The notes: generated from the letters alone by a model not told the origin. Numbered from the stretch's first letter, positions 1-9,595 are shown. The stretch is DNA of 64,000 nt from an uncultured Sphingobacteriaceae bacterium (GCA_946887045.1 CAMPKC010000015.1:1-64000), one strand, 5' to 3'. Translations and numbers: made by a program.

Positions 1-2
1 AC

Positions 3-89
3 GGGCTCGATAGCGAACATATTATTCAGGCTGTGCAAAAAGTGATCGCACGAAAGAATAAAGAAGAAATTTTAACCTCAGCATACTAA
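3..89 (+). CDS. C-terminal end of an unrecognised gene (partial)
   Basis: The frame is open from the window edge to a TAA at 87-89 and gives 28 residues, beginning GLDSEHIIQAVQ and ending LTSAY. The piece is rich in charged and helix-forming residues, as expected for a terminal helix of a soluble enzyme. It lies on the same strand as the GH43 gene that starts 241 bases later. It is too short for a family assignment. The real-protein call rests only on composition and the clean stop. Confidence 0.5.
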   Translation, partial: GLDSEHIIQAVQKVIARKNKEEILTSAY

Positions 90-237
90 CAAACCATTTA
101 TAAAAAACTGTTTAGGATTTATTACATGGACTTTAATGTAAAAAAGGCTCCATATTATCCGGCATAAAAGATTGCAGAACGCAAAAAGTTCATTACGGCC
201 CAGAAGATTGCCATAAAAAACTCCTTGGAGAAAGGCG

Positions 238-272
238 CGGTATAGCAAACCAGAAAGACAATAGCTATACCG
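238..272. promoter_or_regulatory. inverted repeat upstream of the left operon
   Basis: Perfect 9-bp arms (CGGTATAGC at 238-246 and GCTATACCG at 264-272) flank a 17-base spacer, 58 bases before the GH43 start at 331. It could be an operator for the plus-strand operon or a weak terminator for the preceding gene. No T-run follows, which favours the operator reading. The rest of 90-330 shows nothing I recognise. Confidence 0.3.
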
Positions 273-330
273 TTGACCTTCAAGCGAGAGAGCTTTAACT
301 AAACAAATTAAAAAACCAGTTTCAATCAAT

Positions 331-1434
331 ATGATTACGAAAAATAGCAAAAACATGCTCGCACTGCCAGTTCTAATTCTTTTCGCTTCCTGCGCACAAC
401 AAAAGGAAATGGCATCAGAGGCCGACAGTACAAACAATGCAAAATTCAGCAATTCCATATCTAAGCCCCTGGTAACCGATATTTACACAGCGGACCCCTC
501 GGCACATGTTTTTAATGGAAAAATCTACATCTATCCATCGCATGATATTGACGCGGGAATTCCGGAGAACGACAATGGCGATCATTTTGCAATGAACGAC
601 TACCACATTTTTTCTATGGAAAAAATAGGTGGTAAAGTTAAAGATCATGGGGTAGCGCTTAAAACCAGTGACATCCCCTGGGCCGGAAGACAGCTTTGGG
701 CTCCTGATGCGGCTTACAAAAATGGAAAGTACTATTTGTACTTCCCTCTGAAAGACAAGAGCGACATTTTTCGTATCGGGGTAGCTACGAGCGATAAACC
801 TGAGGGACCTTTTAAAGCGCAGCCGGAACCTATGAAGGGAAGTTTCAGCATTGACCCGGCAGTATTCACAGATTCTGATGGCTCATCGTACATGTATTTT
901 GGAGGTATTTGGGGTGGTCAGTTACAGCAGTGGGAAAACGGCGAGTTTAATCCAGAAGGTTCGAAGACTGATCTAAACAAAAATGATGCACCTGCTCTGA
1001 CACCTAAAATTGCTAAACTAAGTGCGGATATGCTTGAATTTGCCGAGCACCCCCGCGATGTTGTAATACTGGATGAAAAAGGAGAGCCACTAAAAGGCGG
1101 TGATCACGACAGAAGATTTTTTGAAGCTTCGTGGCTTCATAAGTACAACGGACTGTACTACTTTTCATACTCTACCGGCGACACTCATCAAATTTGTTAC
1201 GCTACCGGAACAAGCCCTTATGGACCATTTACATACCAGGGTGTGGTGTTAAAGCCTGTAGTAGGTTGGACCAATCATCATTCAATTATTGAATTCAACA
1301 ACAAGTGGTATCTTTTTTATCATGATACGGAAGTATCTAAAGGGAAAACGCACCTTCGAAACATAAAGGTAACTGAGCTAAAGTATGACTCGAACGGTAA
1401 GATAATTCCTATTGATGCTTACTCGGGACGATAA
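331..1434 (+). CDS. GH43 family glycosidase, lipoprotein
   Basis: A five-bladed propeller GH43 enzyme, expected to remove arabinofuranose or xylose from xylan fragments. A lipoprotein signal ends at Cys21 (lipobox FASC), so it is membrane-anchored. The GH43 triad is visible: general base Asp55 in YTADPSAHVF, pKa-modulating Asp175 in SIDPAVFTDSDG, and probable general acid Glu265 in FFEASWLHKYNGLYY. NHHSIIEFNNKWYLFYHD near the end is the usual last-blade motif. The protein is a bare catalytic domain of 367 residues without a carbohydrate-binding module. It resembles the catalytic part of the GH43 at 60886-62235. It is the first gene of a plus-strand run with a second GH43 and GH67. The exact specificity cannot be read from sequence. 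Confidence 0.9.
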   Translation: MITKNSKNMLALPVLILFASCAQQKEMASEADSTNNAKFSNSISKPLVTDIYTADPSAHVFNGKIYIYPSHDIDAGIPENDNGDHFAMNDYHIFSMEKIGGKVKDHGVALKTSDIPWAGRQLWAPDAAYKNGKYYLYFPLKDKSDIFRIGVATSDKPEGPFKAQPEPMKGSFSIDPAVFTDSDGSSYMYFGGIWGGQLQQWENGEFNPEGSKTDLNKNDAPALTPKIAKLSADMLEFAEHPRDVVILDEKGEPLKGGDHDRRFFEASWLHKYNGLYYFSYSTGDTHQICYATGTSPYGPFTYQGVVLKPVVGWTNHHSIIEFNNKWYLFYHDTEVSKGKTHLRNIKVTELKYDSNGKIIPIDAYSGR

Positions 1435-1519
1435 TTTTGAAATTTATCTATAGACGTACGAAAATTAAGGTTTGGGGATGGCATCCGCAGGGTCAAGGTA
1501 TCTTTTATTTAATCCGACA

Positions 1520-3199
1520 ATGATAAAATTGAGATTATATCGCTTCATTATTTGTTTTTTCACTCTCCTGACAGCCGGAGAAGCTTATTCTCAACACGCT
1601 CTCAAAAACCCGATAATGCCGGGCTTCTACCCCGATCCTAGTATATTAAAGGTTAACACAGATTATTACCTTGTTAACTCCACCTTCTCCTATTTTCCGG
1701 GCATTCCGGTTTTTCATAGTAAAGACCTGCAAAACTGGAAACAGATTGGAAACGTTATAGACCGACCCTCGCAGATGGATTTCATGGGCGAACAGGTATC
1801 CCGAGGATTATTTGCTCCGGCAATTAATTATCATAAGGGGGTTTATTATGTTACCTGTACAGATATAGATAACGGTGGAAACTTTGTGGTTACGGCTAAA
1901 AACCCTGCAGGGCCGTGGAGCAATCCGGTTATGTTACCCAGAGCGAGAGGAATAGACCCTTCCCTGTTTTTTGATACAGACGACAAGGCCTATATCATTT
2001 ACAACAGCGATGCGCCCGACAATAAACCTTTATACAGCGGACACCGGACTATCCGCATGTTTGAATTTGACTTTAGAAATCTGAAGCTTATTGGCGAGGA
2101 AATCCAGCTGGTGAATGGAGGTGTAGATCTGACAAAAAAACCTGTCTGGATTGAAGGTCCCCACATTTATAAAAGAGACGGTTTTTATTATCTGATGGCT
2201 GCCGAAGGCGGCACATCGGTAAATCATACCGAGGTTATTTTAAGAAGTAAGAACGTAAAAGGTCCTTATATCCCGTACGAAAAAAATCCTATTTTAACTC
2301 AAAGACATCTGGATCCAAACCGTAAAAACCCAATTACTTCAGCCGGTCATGCCGATTTGGTAGAAGGGCCAGATGGAAATACTTATGCGGTTTTTCTGGC
2401 AGTCAGACCTTACCAGGCAGATTTTTATAATACGGGCCGCGAAACGTTTATCGCGCCCGTTAAGTGGATAGACGGATGGCCGGTTATCAATCCGGACAAT
2501 GAAGAAATTCAGTACCGCTATCCCGTATCTTTTAAAGAAGTCAAGCAAAAAAATGCTCTGCCGATCACCGGAAATTTTGAACACAAATTCAAGTTTAAAG
2601 ACTTATTTAACTCTCATTTCCTTTTTCTTAGAACCCATGACGCTTCCTGGTACCGATTGAAAAAAGGCGAACTTACGATGAATCTCTTACCTGAAACGAT
2701 AATGGGTAGAGGCAATCCAGCATTTATTGCACGCAGACAACAACACCTTAATTCCACAGCTTATACTGCAATGCAATTTTCGACTAAAAAAGAAAATGAA
2801 AAAGCCGGATTAACTATATTTCAAAATGAATTCCACTTTTACTATATATGCAAATCCTTTAGTGATGGAAAAGAGGTGATCCAGCTTTACCAGGGAAGTC
2901 CGAAAACTAAAGGCATGGAATTGATCCAACAGCATCCCTTATCAAACAACAGCGACAAGGTTTTTCTTAAAATTGAAGCGGCAAAGGATACGTATTCGTT
3001 TTCATATGCTGAAAAAAAGAATCAGTGGAAAGTATTGAAAAATGATGTTGATGGCAAATTTCTAAGCACTAATGTAGCTGGTGGCTTTGTAGGTGCCTTA
3101 TTTGGAGTATATGCAACGTCAAGCGGTGAACCTTCGCAAAATACAGCCACTTTTAAATGGTTCGGATATTCCGGAAACGATAAAACCTATACTCCATAG
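1520..3199 (+). CDS. GH43 beta-xylosidase/arabinofuranosidase with C-terminal beta-sandwich
   Basis: I chose the ATG at 1520 because it opens directly into a signal peptide (MIKLRLYRFIICFFTLLTAG, cleavage near YSQ). The open frame also continues upstream to an ATG at 1472. The 559-residue product starts with NPIMPGFYPDPS, typical of the xylosidase-like GH43 group. The triad is Asp39 (YPDPS), Asp146 (GIDPSLFFDTDD) and Glu212 (WIEGPHIYKRDGFYYL). Residues from about 345 on match the concanavalin-like beta-sandwich found C-terminal in GH43 beta-xylosidases, which shapes the active site. It is expected in the periplasm and to release xylose or arabinose from oligosaccharides. It sits 86 bases after the first GH43 and 60 before GH67, so the three are probably one operon. 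Confidence 0.9.
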   Translation: MIKLRLYRFIICFFTLLTAGEAYSQHALKNPIMPGFYPDPSILKVNTDYYLVNSTFSYFPGIPVFHSKDLQNWKQIGNVIDRPSQMDFMGEQVSRGLFAPAINYHKGVYYVTCTDIDNGGNFVVTAKNPAGPWSNPVMLPRARGIDPSLFFDTDDKAYIIYNSDAPDNKPLYSGHRTIRMFEFDFRNLKLIGEEIQLVNGGVDLTKKPVWIEGPHIYKRDGFYYLMAAEGGTSVNHTEVILRSKNVKGPYIPYEKNPILTQRHLDPNRKNPITSAGHADLVEGPDGNTYAVFLAVRPYQADFYNTGRETFIAPVKWIDGWPVINPDNEEIQYRYPVSFKEVKQKNALPITGNFEHKFKFKDLFNSHFLFLRTHDASWYRLKKGELTMNLLPETIMGRGNPAFIARRQQHLNSTAYTAMQFSTKKENEKAGLTIFQNEFHFYYICKSFSDGKEVIQLYQGSPKTKGMELIQQHPLSNNSDKVFLKIEAAKDTYSFSYAEKKNQWKVLKNDVDGKFLSTNVAGGFVGALFGVYATSSGEPSQNTATFKWFGYSGNDKTYTP

Positions 3200-3259
3200 T
3201 ATCGCATTCACATATTTTAGACATCTTGAGCTTAGTTAAAAAAGCAGTATAACAGGCGT

Positions 3260-5410
3260 ATGAAAAGCACTATCTCTCTTGTAATTTTTTTACTGTTAAG
3301 TCCGCTTCTTAAAGCGGAAAACGGGTACGATCTGTGGTTAAGGTATTCTCTGCTGAAAAACTCTGCGCAAGTAAAAGCGTATCAGGCTTCGGCCACAGAA
3401 CTGGTATTTCCGGCAACGTCTGAAACTCTGAAAGCAGCAAAAACTGAATTACAAAGGGGGTTTAAGGGTTTATTAGGTTCAGCTATCGCCGAAGGGAAGA
3501 ACAGCAGCAAAACGGGGGCTCTTTTAGTTGGCACTCCAAAAAGCCTTGACCAACTGAAGAACCTGATTGGAAGTGATAAACTAAAGAAGCTCGGAGATGA
3601 AGGCTATTTGATACAAACACTTAACCATAATCAAAAAAAGATTACCGCTATAGTTGCAAATACCGACATTGGAGTACTCTATGGAGTATTTGCCTATCTC
3701 AAACTGCTGCAAACAGAACAAAACATCACCAACCTTTCAATAACTGATGCACCGGCCACAAAACTCCGGCTGTTGAATCACTGGGATAATCTTGACCGCA
3801 CCGTTGAACGGGGTTATGCGGGCTTTTCCTTGTGGGACTGGCACCGCCTGCCGGATTACATCGATCAGCGATATATTGACTATGCCCGTGCAAATGCGTC
3901 AATCGGCATTAATGGAACTGTGCTGACCAATGTAAATGCGAATGCACTGATTCTTACCAAAGAATATCTGGAGAAAATAGCAGCCCTCGCAAAAGTTTTC
4001 AGACCCTATGGTATTAAGGTTTACTTAACGGCCCGCTTTAGTGCGCCTATAGAGATTGGAAAGCTAAAAACCGCCGACCCGGTAAATGCTGAAGTAAAAG
4101 ATTGGTGGAAAACTAAAGCCAATGAAATTTATGCTGCAATACCTGATTTTGGGGGCTTCCTTGTTAAAGCGAACTCTGAAGGGCAACCTGGTCCGCAGAA
4201 TTATGGACGAAACCACGCTGACGGAGCAAATATGCTTGCCGATGCTGTGCAGCCGCATGGGGGAATTGTAATGTGGAGAGCTTTTGTTTACGACAATAAT
4301 GTACCCGATGATCGTGCAAAGCAAGCATATTCGGAGTTTAAGCCACTTGACGGGCAGTTCAGATCGAATGTGATGATACAGGTAAAAAATGGCGCCATTG
4401 ATTTCCAGCCGCGCGAACCATTTCATCCTATGTTTGGCGCTATGCCCAAAACTCCGCTGACTATGGAGTTTCAAATAACTCAGGAATACCTGGGCTTTGC
4501 CACGCATCTTTCCTACCTGGCGCCGATGTTTGAAGAAACCCTGAAGTCGGATACCTATGTTCAGGGCAAAGGTTCTACCGTTGCAAAAATCATCGACGGA
4601 AGTTTAGAAAAACACAGTCTGACAGGAATGGCAGGAGTATCAAATATTGGAAATGATATTAACTGGACGGGACACCCTTTTGGCCAGGCTAACTGGTATG
4701 CATTTGGTCGTTTAGCCTGGAATCCTGAAGCTTCGTCGGCGAAAATTGCCGAGGAGTGGGTGAAACTGACATTCACCCGCGACCCTTCGTTTGTTGAACA
4801 AGTGAAGTCGATGATGCTAACATCCCGCGAAGCGGTAGTAAACTACATGACACCCCTTGGGCTACACCATTTAATGGGATGGAGCCATCATTACGGCCCC
4901 GGTCCCTGGATTAAAGATAAGCAACGAGCCGACTGGACATCGGTATATTACCACAAAGCTGATTCGTTTGGCATTGGTTTTAACAGAACTTCCACCGGAA
5001 GCAATGCATTAAGCCAGTATTCCCCCGAAGTAAGGAAAAAGTTCGAAAACCTTGACACCTGCCCGGAAGAATTTTTGTTATGGTTTCACCATGTTTCATG
5101 GGACCATAAAATGAAGTCGGGAAGAACGCTGTGGGATGAGTTATGCCACAAATATAACAAGGGCGTAAACGATGTAGAGAATATGCAGCGCGTTTGGAAC
5201 TTACAACAGGGAAGAATTGATAATCAGCGCTTTGAACAGGTACGATCCCTCCTATCTATTCAATTAAAGGAGGCACAATGGTGGCGGGATGCTTGTGTAT
5301 TATACTTTCAGCAGTTTTCGAAAAGGCCGCTCCCTGCCGGGTATCCTAAACCGGCTCATTCGCTGAACCATTATCAACAATTAGAATTCCCCTATGCTCC
5401 GGGAATATAA
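3260..5410 (+). CDS. aguA: GH67 alpha-glucuronidase
   Basis: Removes 4-O-methyl-D-glucuronic acid from the non-reducing-end xylose of aldouronic acids released by xylanases. The length (716 residues) is normal for GH67, and a signal peptide of about 19 residues precedes ENGYDLWLRY. The catalytic residues align with Cellvibrio GlcA67A: acid Glu307 in KANSEGQPGPQNYG, and the base pair Asp381 (NGAIDFQPREPFHP) and Glu409 (EFQITQEYLGF). The family signatures LLNHWDNLDRTVERGYAG and SLWDW are present. It is the last gene of the plus-strand operon. It complements the GH30 glucuronoxylanase at 10923-12455, whose products carry internal glucuronate and must be trimmed before GH67 can act. Confidence 0.96.
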   Translation: MKSTISLVIFLLLSPLLKAENGYDLWLRYSLLKNSAQVKAYQASATELVFPATSETLKAAKTELQRGFKGLLGSAIAEGKNSSKTGALLVGTPKSLDQLKNLIGSDKLKKLGDEGYLIQTLNHNQKKITAIVANTDIGVLYGVFAYLKLLQTEQNITNLSITDAPATKLRLLNHWDNLDRTVERGYAGFSLWDWHRLPDYIDQRYIDYARANASIGINGTVLTNVNANALILTKEYLEKIAALAKVFRPYGIKVYLTARFSAPIEIGKLKTADPVNAEVKDWWKTKANEIYAAIPDFGGFLVKANSEGQPGPQNYGRNHADGANMLADAVQPHGGIVMWRAFVYDNNVPDDRAKQAYSEFKPLDGQFRSNVMIQVKNGAIDFQPREPFHPMFGAMPKTPLTMEFQITQEYLGFATHLSYLAPMFEETLKSDTYVQGKGSTVAKIIDGSLEKHSLTGMAGVSNIGNDINWTGHPFGQANWYAFGRLAWNPEASSAKIAEEWVKLTFTRDPSFVEQVKSMMLTSREAVVNYMTPLGLHHLMGWSHHYGPGPWIKDKQRADWTSVYYHKADSFGIGFNRTSTGSNALSQYSPEVRKKFENLDTCPEEFLLWFHHVSWDHKMKSGRTLWDELCHKYNKGVNDVENMQRVWNLQQGRIDNQRFEQVRSLLSIQLKEAQWWRDACVLYFQQFSKRPLPAGYPKPAHSLNHYQQLEFPYAPGI

Positions 5411-5793
5411 AGTTCAATCCCTAGGCGCTACCAAACAGGTACCATGTTCGTGTCTCGAATTAGTCCCCTGCACTGGTAGGTAGGACGTATGTACGTGTTT
5501 ATACGCAATCGAAAATGCCATTTGAATAATCAGAAACACGACCAGAAATTATCAGATTAAGAAGAGCATGGAAGAATCTGCATTAAGATTTTTGAACCTC
5601 AAGAATCGAGCTTTTTTCTCTTCTCCACAACTTATGAACCCTGAGCTCTTTCTTAGCATCCGGCTTTAACGGCTAAACCTCTGTACTGTTTTTCGCGTGC
5701 AGACGAATAAAAAGTATTGAAAAATGAATCTGTTTATCTGATTTGTGAAGCTCTGCATCCGTTCATGAGAAGCTGGCCTCGTTTACTAATGTT
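5411..5793. other. non-coding stretch between convergent units, left part
   Basis: This lies downstream of GH67 and upstream (on plus) of the candidate small-RNA terminator. Several short open frames cross it, but none has family motifs or plausible composition. I see no convincing terminator directly after GH67. The right part of the same gap (5794-6102) is described separately. Confidence 0.5.
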
Positions 5794-5834
5794 AAAAAAT
5801 GAAGAGCCGGTCTTTGGGAGAGATCCAGCTCTTC
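5794..5834 (-). terminator. intrinsic terminator, minus orientation
   Basis: On the minus strand GAAGAGCTGG pairs with CCGGCTCTTC (10 bp including one G-T) around a 14-base loop and is followed by ATTTTTTAA. The T-run appears only in the minus orientation, so it cannot serve the GH67 operon. No recognised minus-strand gene ends here, which is why a small RNA is proposed. Confidence 0.6.
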
Positions 5835-5966
5835 TAACCAATTATATAGAGAAGTTCTTTTTTACTGTTAAGCACAGCAGGCTGGAAATGCCTGATTATT
5901 TTTATTTAATTCCTATTATCTACCGGCGTTAATTCCAGGCTTACAATCGTAGACTATCCGTTTCCG
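5794..5966 (-). ncRNA. candidate small RNA
   Basis: Read on the minus strand, three elements line up. An operator-like sequence (5999-6017) is followed by TACTTTTA (5973-5980), which matches 7 of 8 positions of the Bacteroidetes -7 element TAnnTTTG. About 130 bases later comes a strong intrinsic terminator (5801-5834 plus six T). The predicted transcript of about 170 nt contains no ATG on its strand and holds a second small hairpin near 5879-5895. A similar promoter arrangement precedes the GH10 gene at 40426-41532. The alternative is a leftover promoter and terminator from a deleted gene. No coding remnant was recognised between them. Confidence 0.3.
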
Positions 5967-5998
5967 ATGATGTAAAAGTAGCAGATGAAACCCGAAAA

Positions 5999-6017
5999 CT
6001 ATGGCTCAAATGTTCAC
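5999..6017. promoter_or_regulatory. operator-like motif shared with other promoters in the window
   Basis: ATGGCTCAAATGTTCA here resembles ATGGAACAAATGTTCA in the divergent GH10 promoter (41811-41826). Both are followed on the minus strand by a CTA-C/T-TTTTACATC segment. It lies in a gap between convergent genes where no protein gene needs a promoter. Confidence 0.35.
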
Positions 6018-6102
6018 AATATATATACCAATGTTAAGCATTATGAAAATCTGCTCGATTCTGGACCTTAATTGTATTAGTTTCCATGAGGCGCCACCTT
6101 AT

Positions 6103-8043
6103 CTACTCATCTGTTCTAAAAGGAGAAGCGGGCAACTTTTCTGCGTTATATAAATTAGGATCGACCGGATTATCGGCCCAGGCATAGCGCACATATTTGG
6201 GTTCTGAAACCTCTTCCGACCATACCACAACTTTGTCGCCTTCTACTTTAGCGTTAGCCCAAACAAACTTCTTATCTGCCCCTGCAATTGCAAATTGAGA
6301 AAGTTCTTCACCATCAATGCTGATTAAACCACTTCCGATATTAGTAAAGCTCACAATTATTCTATTGCCCTCAATTCTGGAGGATTGATAGAGCGGACCG
6401 CTGTATACAAGGTTCTTTTCGCCATAATTGAAGCGGCGGGCTATCAAAGAAAGACGCTCCCCTACATCTTTTTTATTGTCCGGATGAATATCGTTCCATT
6501 CACCAAGTTCAATCGTGACCGCCATGCCTGTATTAGGGACTTTCAATGTTTGTAAGCTGGCTTCCCGCATCATCGCCCAGGAGCTTTCTCCCGGCAGATA
6601 AGTAGCGTCGCCAAAATTGGGCAATTGCACATAATAAAAGGGCAAGGCCGGATTTCTGAACTTTGTTCTCCAGTCGCTGATCAAGGCAGGCAGTAGCTTT
6701 TTGTATTCAGATGCATTTCCCGCATTGCTTTCACCCTGATACCACAAAACTCCCTTAATCGACAGATTAGTAAACGGTGCTACCATCGCATTATATAAAG
6801 CTGTTGGCTGGTTTTGCTCCGATATCCCCCCAGAGCCGCCTCTTCCCGATGCGGGCCGATACACCTGTCCAACTTTGTACTGCCAATCCCCTTTCAGATC
6901 GACCCTTTCATGGCCGGCTTCCAGAAAATAGGGTTTATCAGGAACAAAGCCACCTTTACCCCCATTATTCTGTACGCGGACCACAACAAGGTTTTTACCT
7001 GCGACAAGTAATCCTGCCGGAATACTGTATCTTCTTTGCGGATACATGTACGATGTACTTCCGACTTGTTTACCATTAATATAAGCAGCATCAGCATCCA
7101 CGATCCGGCCCAGGAAGAGTTTGGCTGGTTTGCCAGTCATAGACACGGGAACGTTAATCTCTTTACGATACCACACAACTCCGTTCAGGTCGCGGATGCC
7201 CTGATCTTCCCAATATCCCGGAACATTAATAGAATGCCAGTTTTTAGGAACATATGCCTGGTCGAACCATTTCAACGTACCAGCCATTCCTTTATCAACC
7301 TCCTGCCTCGGTGCCGGGGCGGCGGCAGGCCTGGTATTCATCCTTCGTAAATATGCCGTGTCTCTATTCCGGGTAATAACGGCTGTTGCCGAAGCAAAAT
7401 CTTTAAGTCCTTGTTCGCTGGTCCAAGCTTCAATAGGCGTACCACCAACGCTGGCGTTGATAATCCCGATTGGAACCTGGTGTTTCTCGTGAATGTCGCG
7501 GGCGAAGAAATACGCTACAGCAGAGAAATCATTGATATCTTTAGGATTCGCGGACTTCCATGCACCCGTCTTAATGTCCTCCTTAGGGCCATTAAGACTT
7601 GTAGCTGTTGGCACCCAAAACTGTCTGATTTTGGGATAATTCGCTTTTGCGATGTCCTCGGCGTAAGTTACATTGTGTATACCCATTTGATGGACCATGT
7701 TTGACTGACCCGAGCATAACCATACATCGCCAATTAAGACATCTTTTAAAACGATAGTATTTTGTCCCGTAAGGCGCATTTCATAAGGTCCTCCGGCTTT
7801 CATGGCAGGAAGCGTAGCCAACCATTTTCCCTCATTTCCGGTAGAAGTACGGATAGTTTTTCCATTAAAGCTTATCTTAATTACTTCGCCCGGAGCAGCC
7901 CAACCCCATATTTTTAGAGGCGAGTTGCGTTGAAGCACCATGCTGTCGCGGATGAGTGCTGGAAGGCGTATGTCGGCGAAAGCCGCTTCAGAGATCAACA
8001 GAAGGAAGGTAAATAATCCCAGAGTACTTTTTAAAGATGGCAT
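6103..8043 (-). CDS. SGNH acetyl esterase (sialate O-acetylesterase-like) with inserted beta-sandwich
   Basis: A predicted carbohydrate acetyl esterase. In a xylan locus the likely substrate is acetylated xylan or xylo-oligosaccharide. It has a signal peptide (cleavage near AFA, residue 23) and a GQSN block with nucleophile Ser114. A second block, LWYQGESNAG, lies at about 434, and the Asp518/His520 pair is in GEWNDIHPDN. Residues of about 265-390 form an inserted jelly-roll like the GH2 sugar-binding domain (VPGYWED, GVVWYRKEI). This layout occurs in large SASA-type xylan acetylesterases, including those classed as CE20. The length of 646 is usual for that architecture. It is the last gene of the GH30-galK-CE15-esterase run and starts 40 bases after CE15. 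It is distinct from the smaller CE6-like enzyme at 58764-59609. Confidence 0.85.
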   Translation of the reverse strand: MPSLKSTLGLFTFLLLISEAAFADIRLPALIRDSMVLQRNSPLKIWGWAAPGEVIKISFNGKTIRTSTGNEGKWLATLPAMKAGGPYEMRLTGQNTIVLKDVLIGDVWLCSGQSNMVHQMGIHNVTYAEDIAKANYPKIRQFWVPTATSLNGPKEDIKTGAWKSANPKDINDFSAVAYFFARDIHEKHQVPIGIINASVGGTPIEAWTSEQGLKDFASATAVITRNRDTAYLRRMNTRPAAAPAPRQEVDKGMAGTLKWFDQAYVPKNWHSINVPGYWEDQGIRDLNGVVWYRKEINVPVSMTGKPAKLFLGRIVDADAAYINGKQVGSTSYMYPQRRYSIPAGLLVAGKNLVVVRVQNNGGKGGFVPDKPYFLEAGHERVDLKGDWQYKVGQVYRPASGRGGSGGISEQNQPTALYNAMVAPFTNLSIKGVLWYQGESNAGNASEYKKLLPALISDWRTKFRNPALPFYYVQLPNFGDATYLPGESSWAMMREASLQTLKVPNTGMAVTIELGEWNDIHPDNKKDVGERLSLIARRFNYGEKNLVYSGPLYQSSRIEGNRIIVSFTNIGSGLISIDGEELSQFAIAGADKKFVWANAKVEGDKVVVWSEEVSEPKYVRYAWADNPVDPNLYNAEKLPASPFRTDE

Positions 8044-8083
8044 ATTGTGTAGGATGTGTTTGTTTGAATAGCTTAATTATATT

Positions 8084-9595
8084 TTAGTTATTGAGAAACT
8101 TTTCGGCCCAGGGCAAGAAGTACTTAACGTTTGGCGCATCGGTGTGACCGCCATCGTGTTGCCTCCATGCCAGATGACCATCGAGCAGTCCTGTATTTAC
8201 CGAAGGCATTTTCTCATTTTTATAATTGTTCGAGAGACCGAGATCTTTGGCGCCCAGCAATTTGAATACTTGCCCTGCTGCAATCGCAGCCATGTAACTT
8301 CCCTGCTGATCCAGCCATTTGGCGTCTCCTTTTTCAGGGATGCCATAACTAATAAACGTAAGACGGGGCGCACAAAGGGCAATAAGCTGATGAGCGTCTA
8401 CAGGAATATCCCCCGCTGTTTTAGCACCAAACGTAGCGTCGGACGCAGCATACTTGAGGAAGTTTCCTGCCATCCAGTAATGAGCACCGCCAGTAATGTT
8501 CTCGACCGACTCGCCAAAGTTCCTTCTATGAGGTTTCGCCCCCGCTTCACCGGAAGAACCTATCAAGCCCATTGCAAAACGGGTATCGAATGCCAAAGTT
8601 ATTAGTGCGGCCTTTCCGTAGCGGGACACCCCTTCAATGCCTACCTTTTTGGCATCAACCTGCGGCTCGTTAGCTTCCAGGTAGGTTAATGCTTGTCCGG
8701 CACCCCAGGCCCAGGCTCTCAAGGCACCCCAATCCTCAGGCTTACGGGGCTGCCCTTTATTTACAAGGCCAATTATTCCCTTAGTAAGGCCAGCACCGTT
8801 ATCTGCCTGTATGCTGCTAGGATCGATCAGAACATACCCCCAACCTTTGGTGACTAATTGTTCCGCAGTTGGCGGATCGCCGGCAGGTCGTGGAGCAAAA
8901 GGATTGAGATTATAATTCTGAGGCGCTATCGGATTGTATGCAGGATACTTATCGAAAATCTGTTTTAATTCGGGGTTAGACTTTATTAGCATGGCCTTAA
9001 GCGCGTCGTTTATCTTTTCCAGATCATCGGGCGAAGGCTGAGCCGGTGCGGGTAAGGCGCTTGGAGCAAACATCATTAGTAAAGGAACCGGCTTTTGAGT
9101 ATTTGCCGGAATTACCAGCGTCATTTTGATATTTACGTCTATGGCTGGAAATGCGGAATTATCTACATGCCCGATTATTTGTTTAGCGATAACAGGAATA
9201 AATCCAACCCGTTCCCTATCAAGCACTTTCACCTTCCACGATACCTGAGGAACATTTTTTGGAACCCTTCCATACACTTCGCGCTCGAAATCTTCGATGA
9301 TTTCGGGACGGCGGAATTTGTACCATTGCTCGGCAGTAGTTACCTTCCTGCCGTTTTTGAGCGTTAAGATTTCCGGATAATTGGGATAAGGATTAGCCTT
9401 CGCTTCGTCGTAATTTGCGTGGACGGGTGCTTTCTCGTCTGCAGAGGGTCCGGGCCGAAGCGCTTTGATTCCCAATTGTCGCATCATGTCCTGTTTATCC
9501 ATTTCGGAAGTCCAGGCGCCTGAAGTATTTGTTTGAGCTTGCAAGGTTAGCAAACCTGAATAAGCGCAGATAAAAAGGGCTAATATAAATTTCAT
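8084..9595 (-). CDS. CE15 glucuronoyl esterase
   Basis: Cleaves the ester linking the 4-O-methylglucuronate of xylan to lignin alcohols. The alpha/beta-hydrolase core carries the CE15 serine motif GVSRYGKAAL (Ser324), where fungal enzymes have GCSRxGK. The acid Glu350 is in GSSGEAGAK and His484 in HDGGHTDAP. DWGALRAWAWGAG before the serine is typical of bacterial CE15. A signal peptide precedes QTNTSG, so it is periplasmic or secreted. The length of 503 includes N-terminal and loop insertions common in Bacteroidota members. It lies 88 bases downstream of galK, with a hairpin in that gap. With GH67 and GH30 nearby, three activities act around the glucuronate branch. Confidence 0.93.
   Translation of the reverse strand: MKFILALFICAYSGLLTLQAQTNTSGAWTSEMDKQDMMRQLGIKALRPGPSADEKAPVHANYDEAKANPYPNYPEILTLKNGRKVTTAEQWYKFRRPEIIEDFEREVYGRVPKNVPQVSWKVKVLDRERVGFIPVIAKQIIGHVDNSAFPAIDVNIKMTLVIPANTQKPVPLLMMFAPSALPAPAQPSPDDLEKINDALKAMLIKSNPELKQIFDKYPAYNPIAPQNYNLNPFAPRPAGDPPTAEQLVTKGWGYVLIDPSSIQADNGAGLTKGIIGLVNKGQPRKPEDWGALRAWAWGAGQALTYLEANEPQVDAKKVGIEGVSRYGKAALITLAFDTRFAMGLIGSSGEAGAKPHRRNFGESVENITGGAHYWMAGNFLKYAASDATFGAKTAGDIPVDAHQLIALCAPRLTFISYGIPEKGDAKWLDQQGSYMAAIAAGQVFKLLGAKDLGLSNNYKNEKMPSVNTGLLDGHLAWRQHDGGHTDAPNVKYFLPWAEKFLNN

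Noticed and set aside
78..458. Open frame of 126 codons on the minus strand at the left edge
   Set aside because: It overlaps the GH43 gene and its upstream region in antisense, with no family motif. The GH43 frame has a full triad and signal peptide.
5717..5932. Plus-strand open frame of 71 codons in the convergent gap
   Set aside because: No motif or signal. It overlaps the strong minus-strand terminator hairpin, and its composition looks like chance.
8144..8605. 153-codon plus-strand frame inside the CE15 gene
   Set aside because: It is antisense to a gene with a complete catalytic triad, and the Cys/Arg-rich product is typical of a shadow frame.
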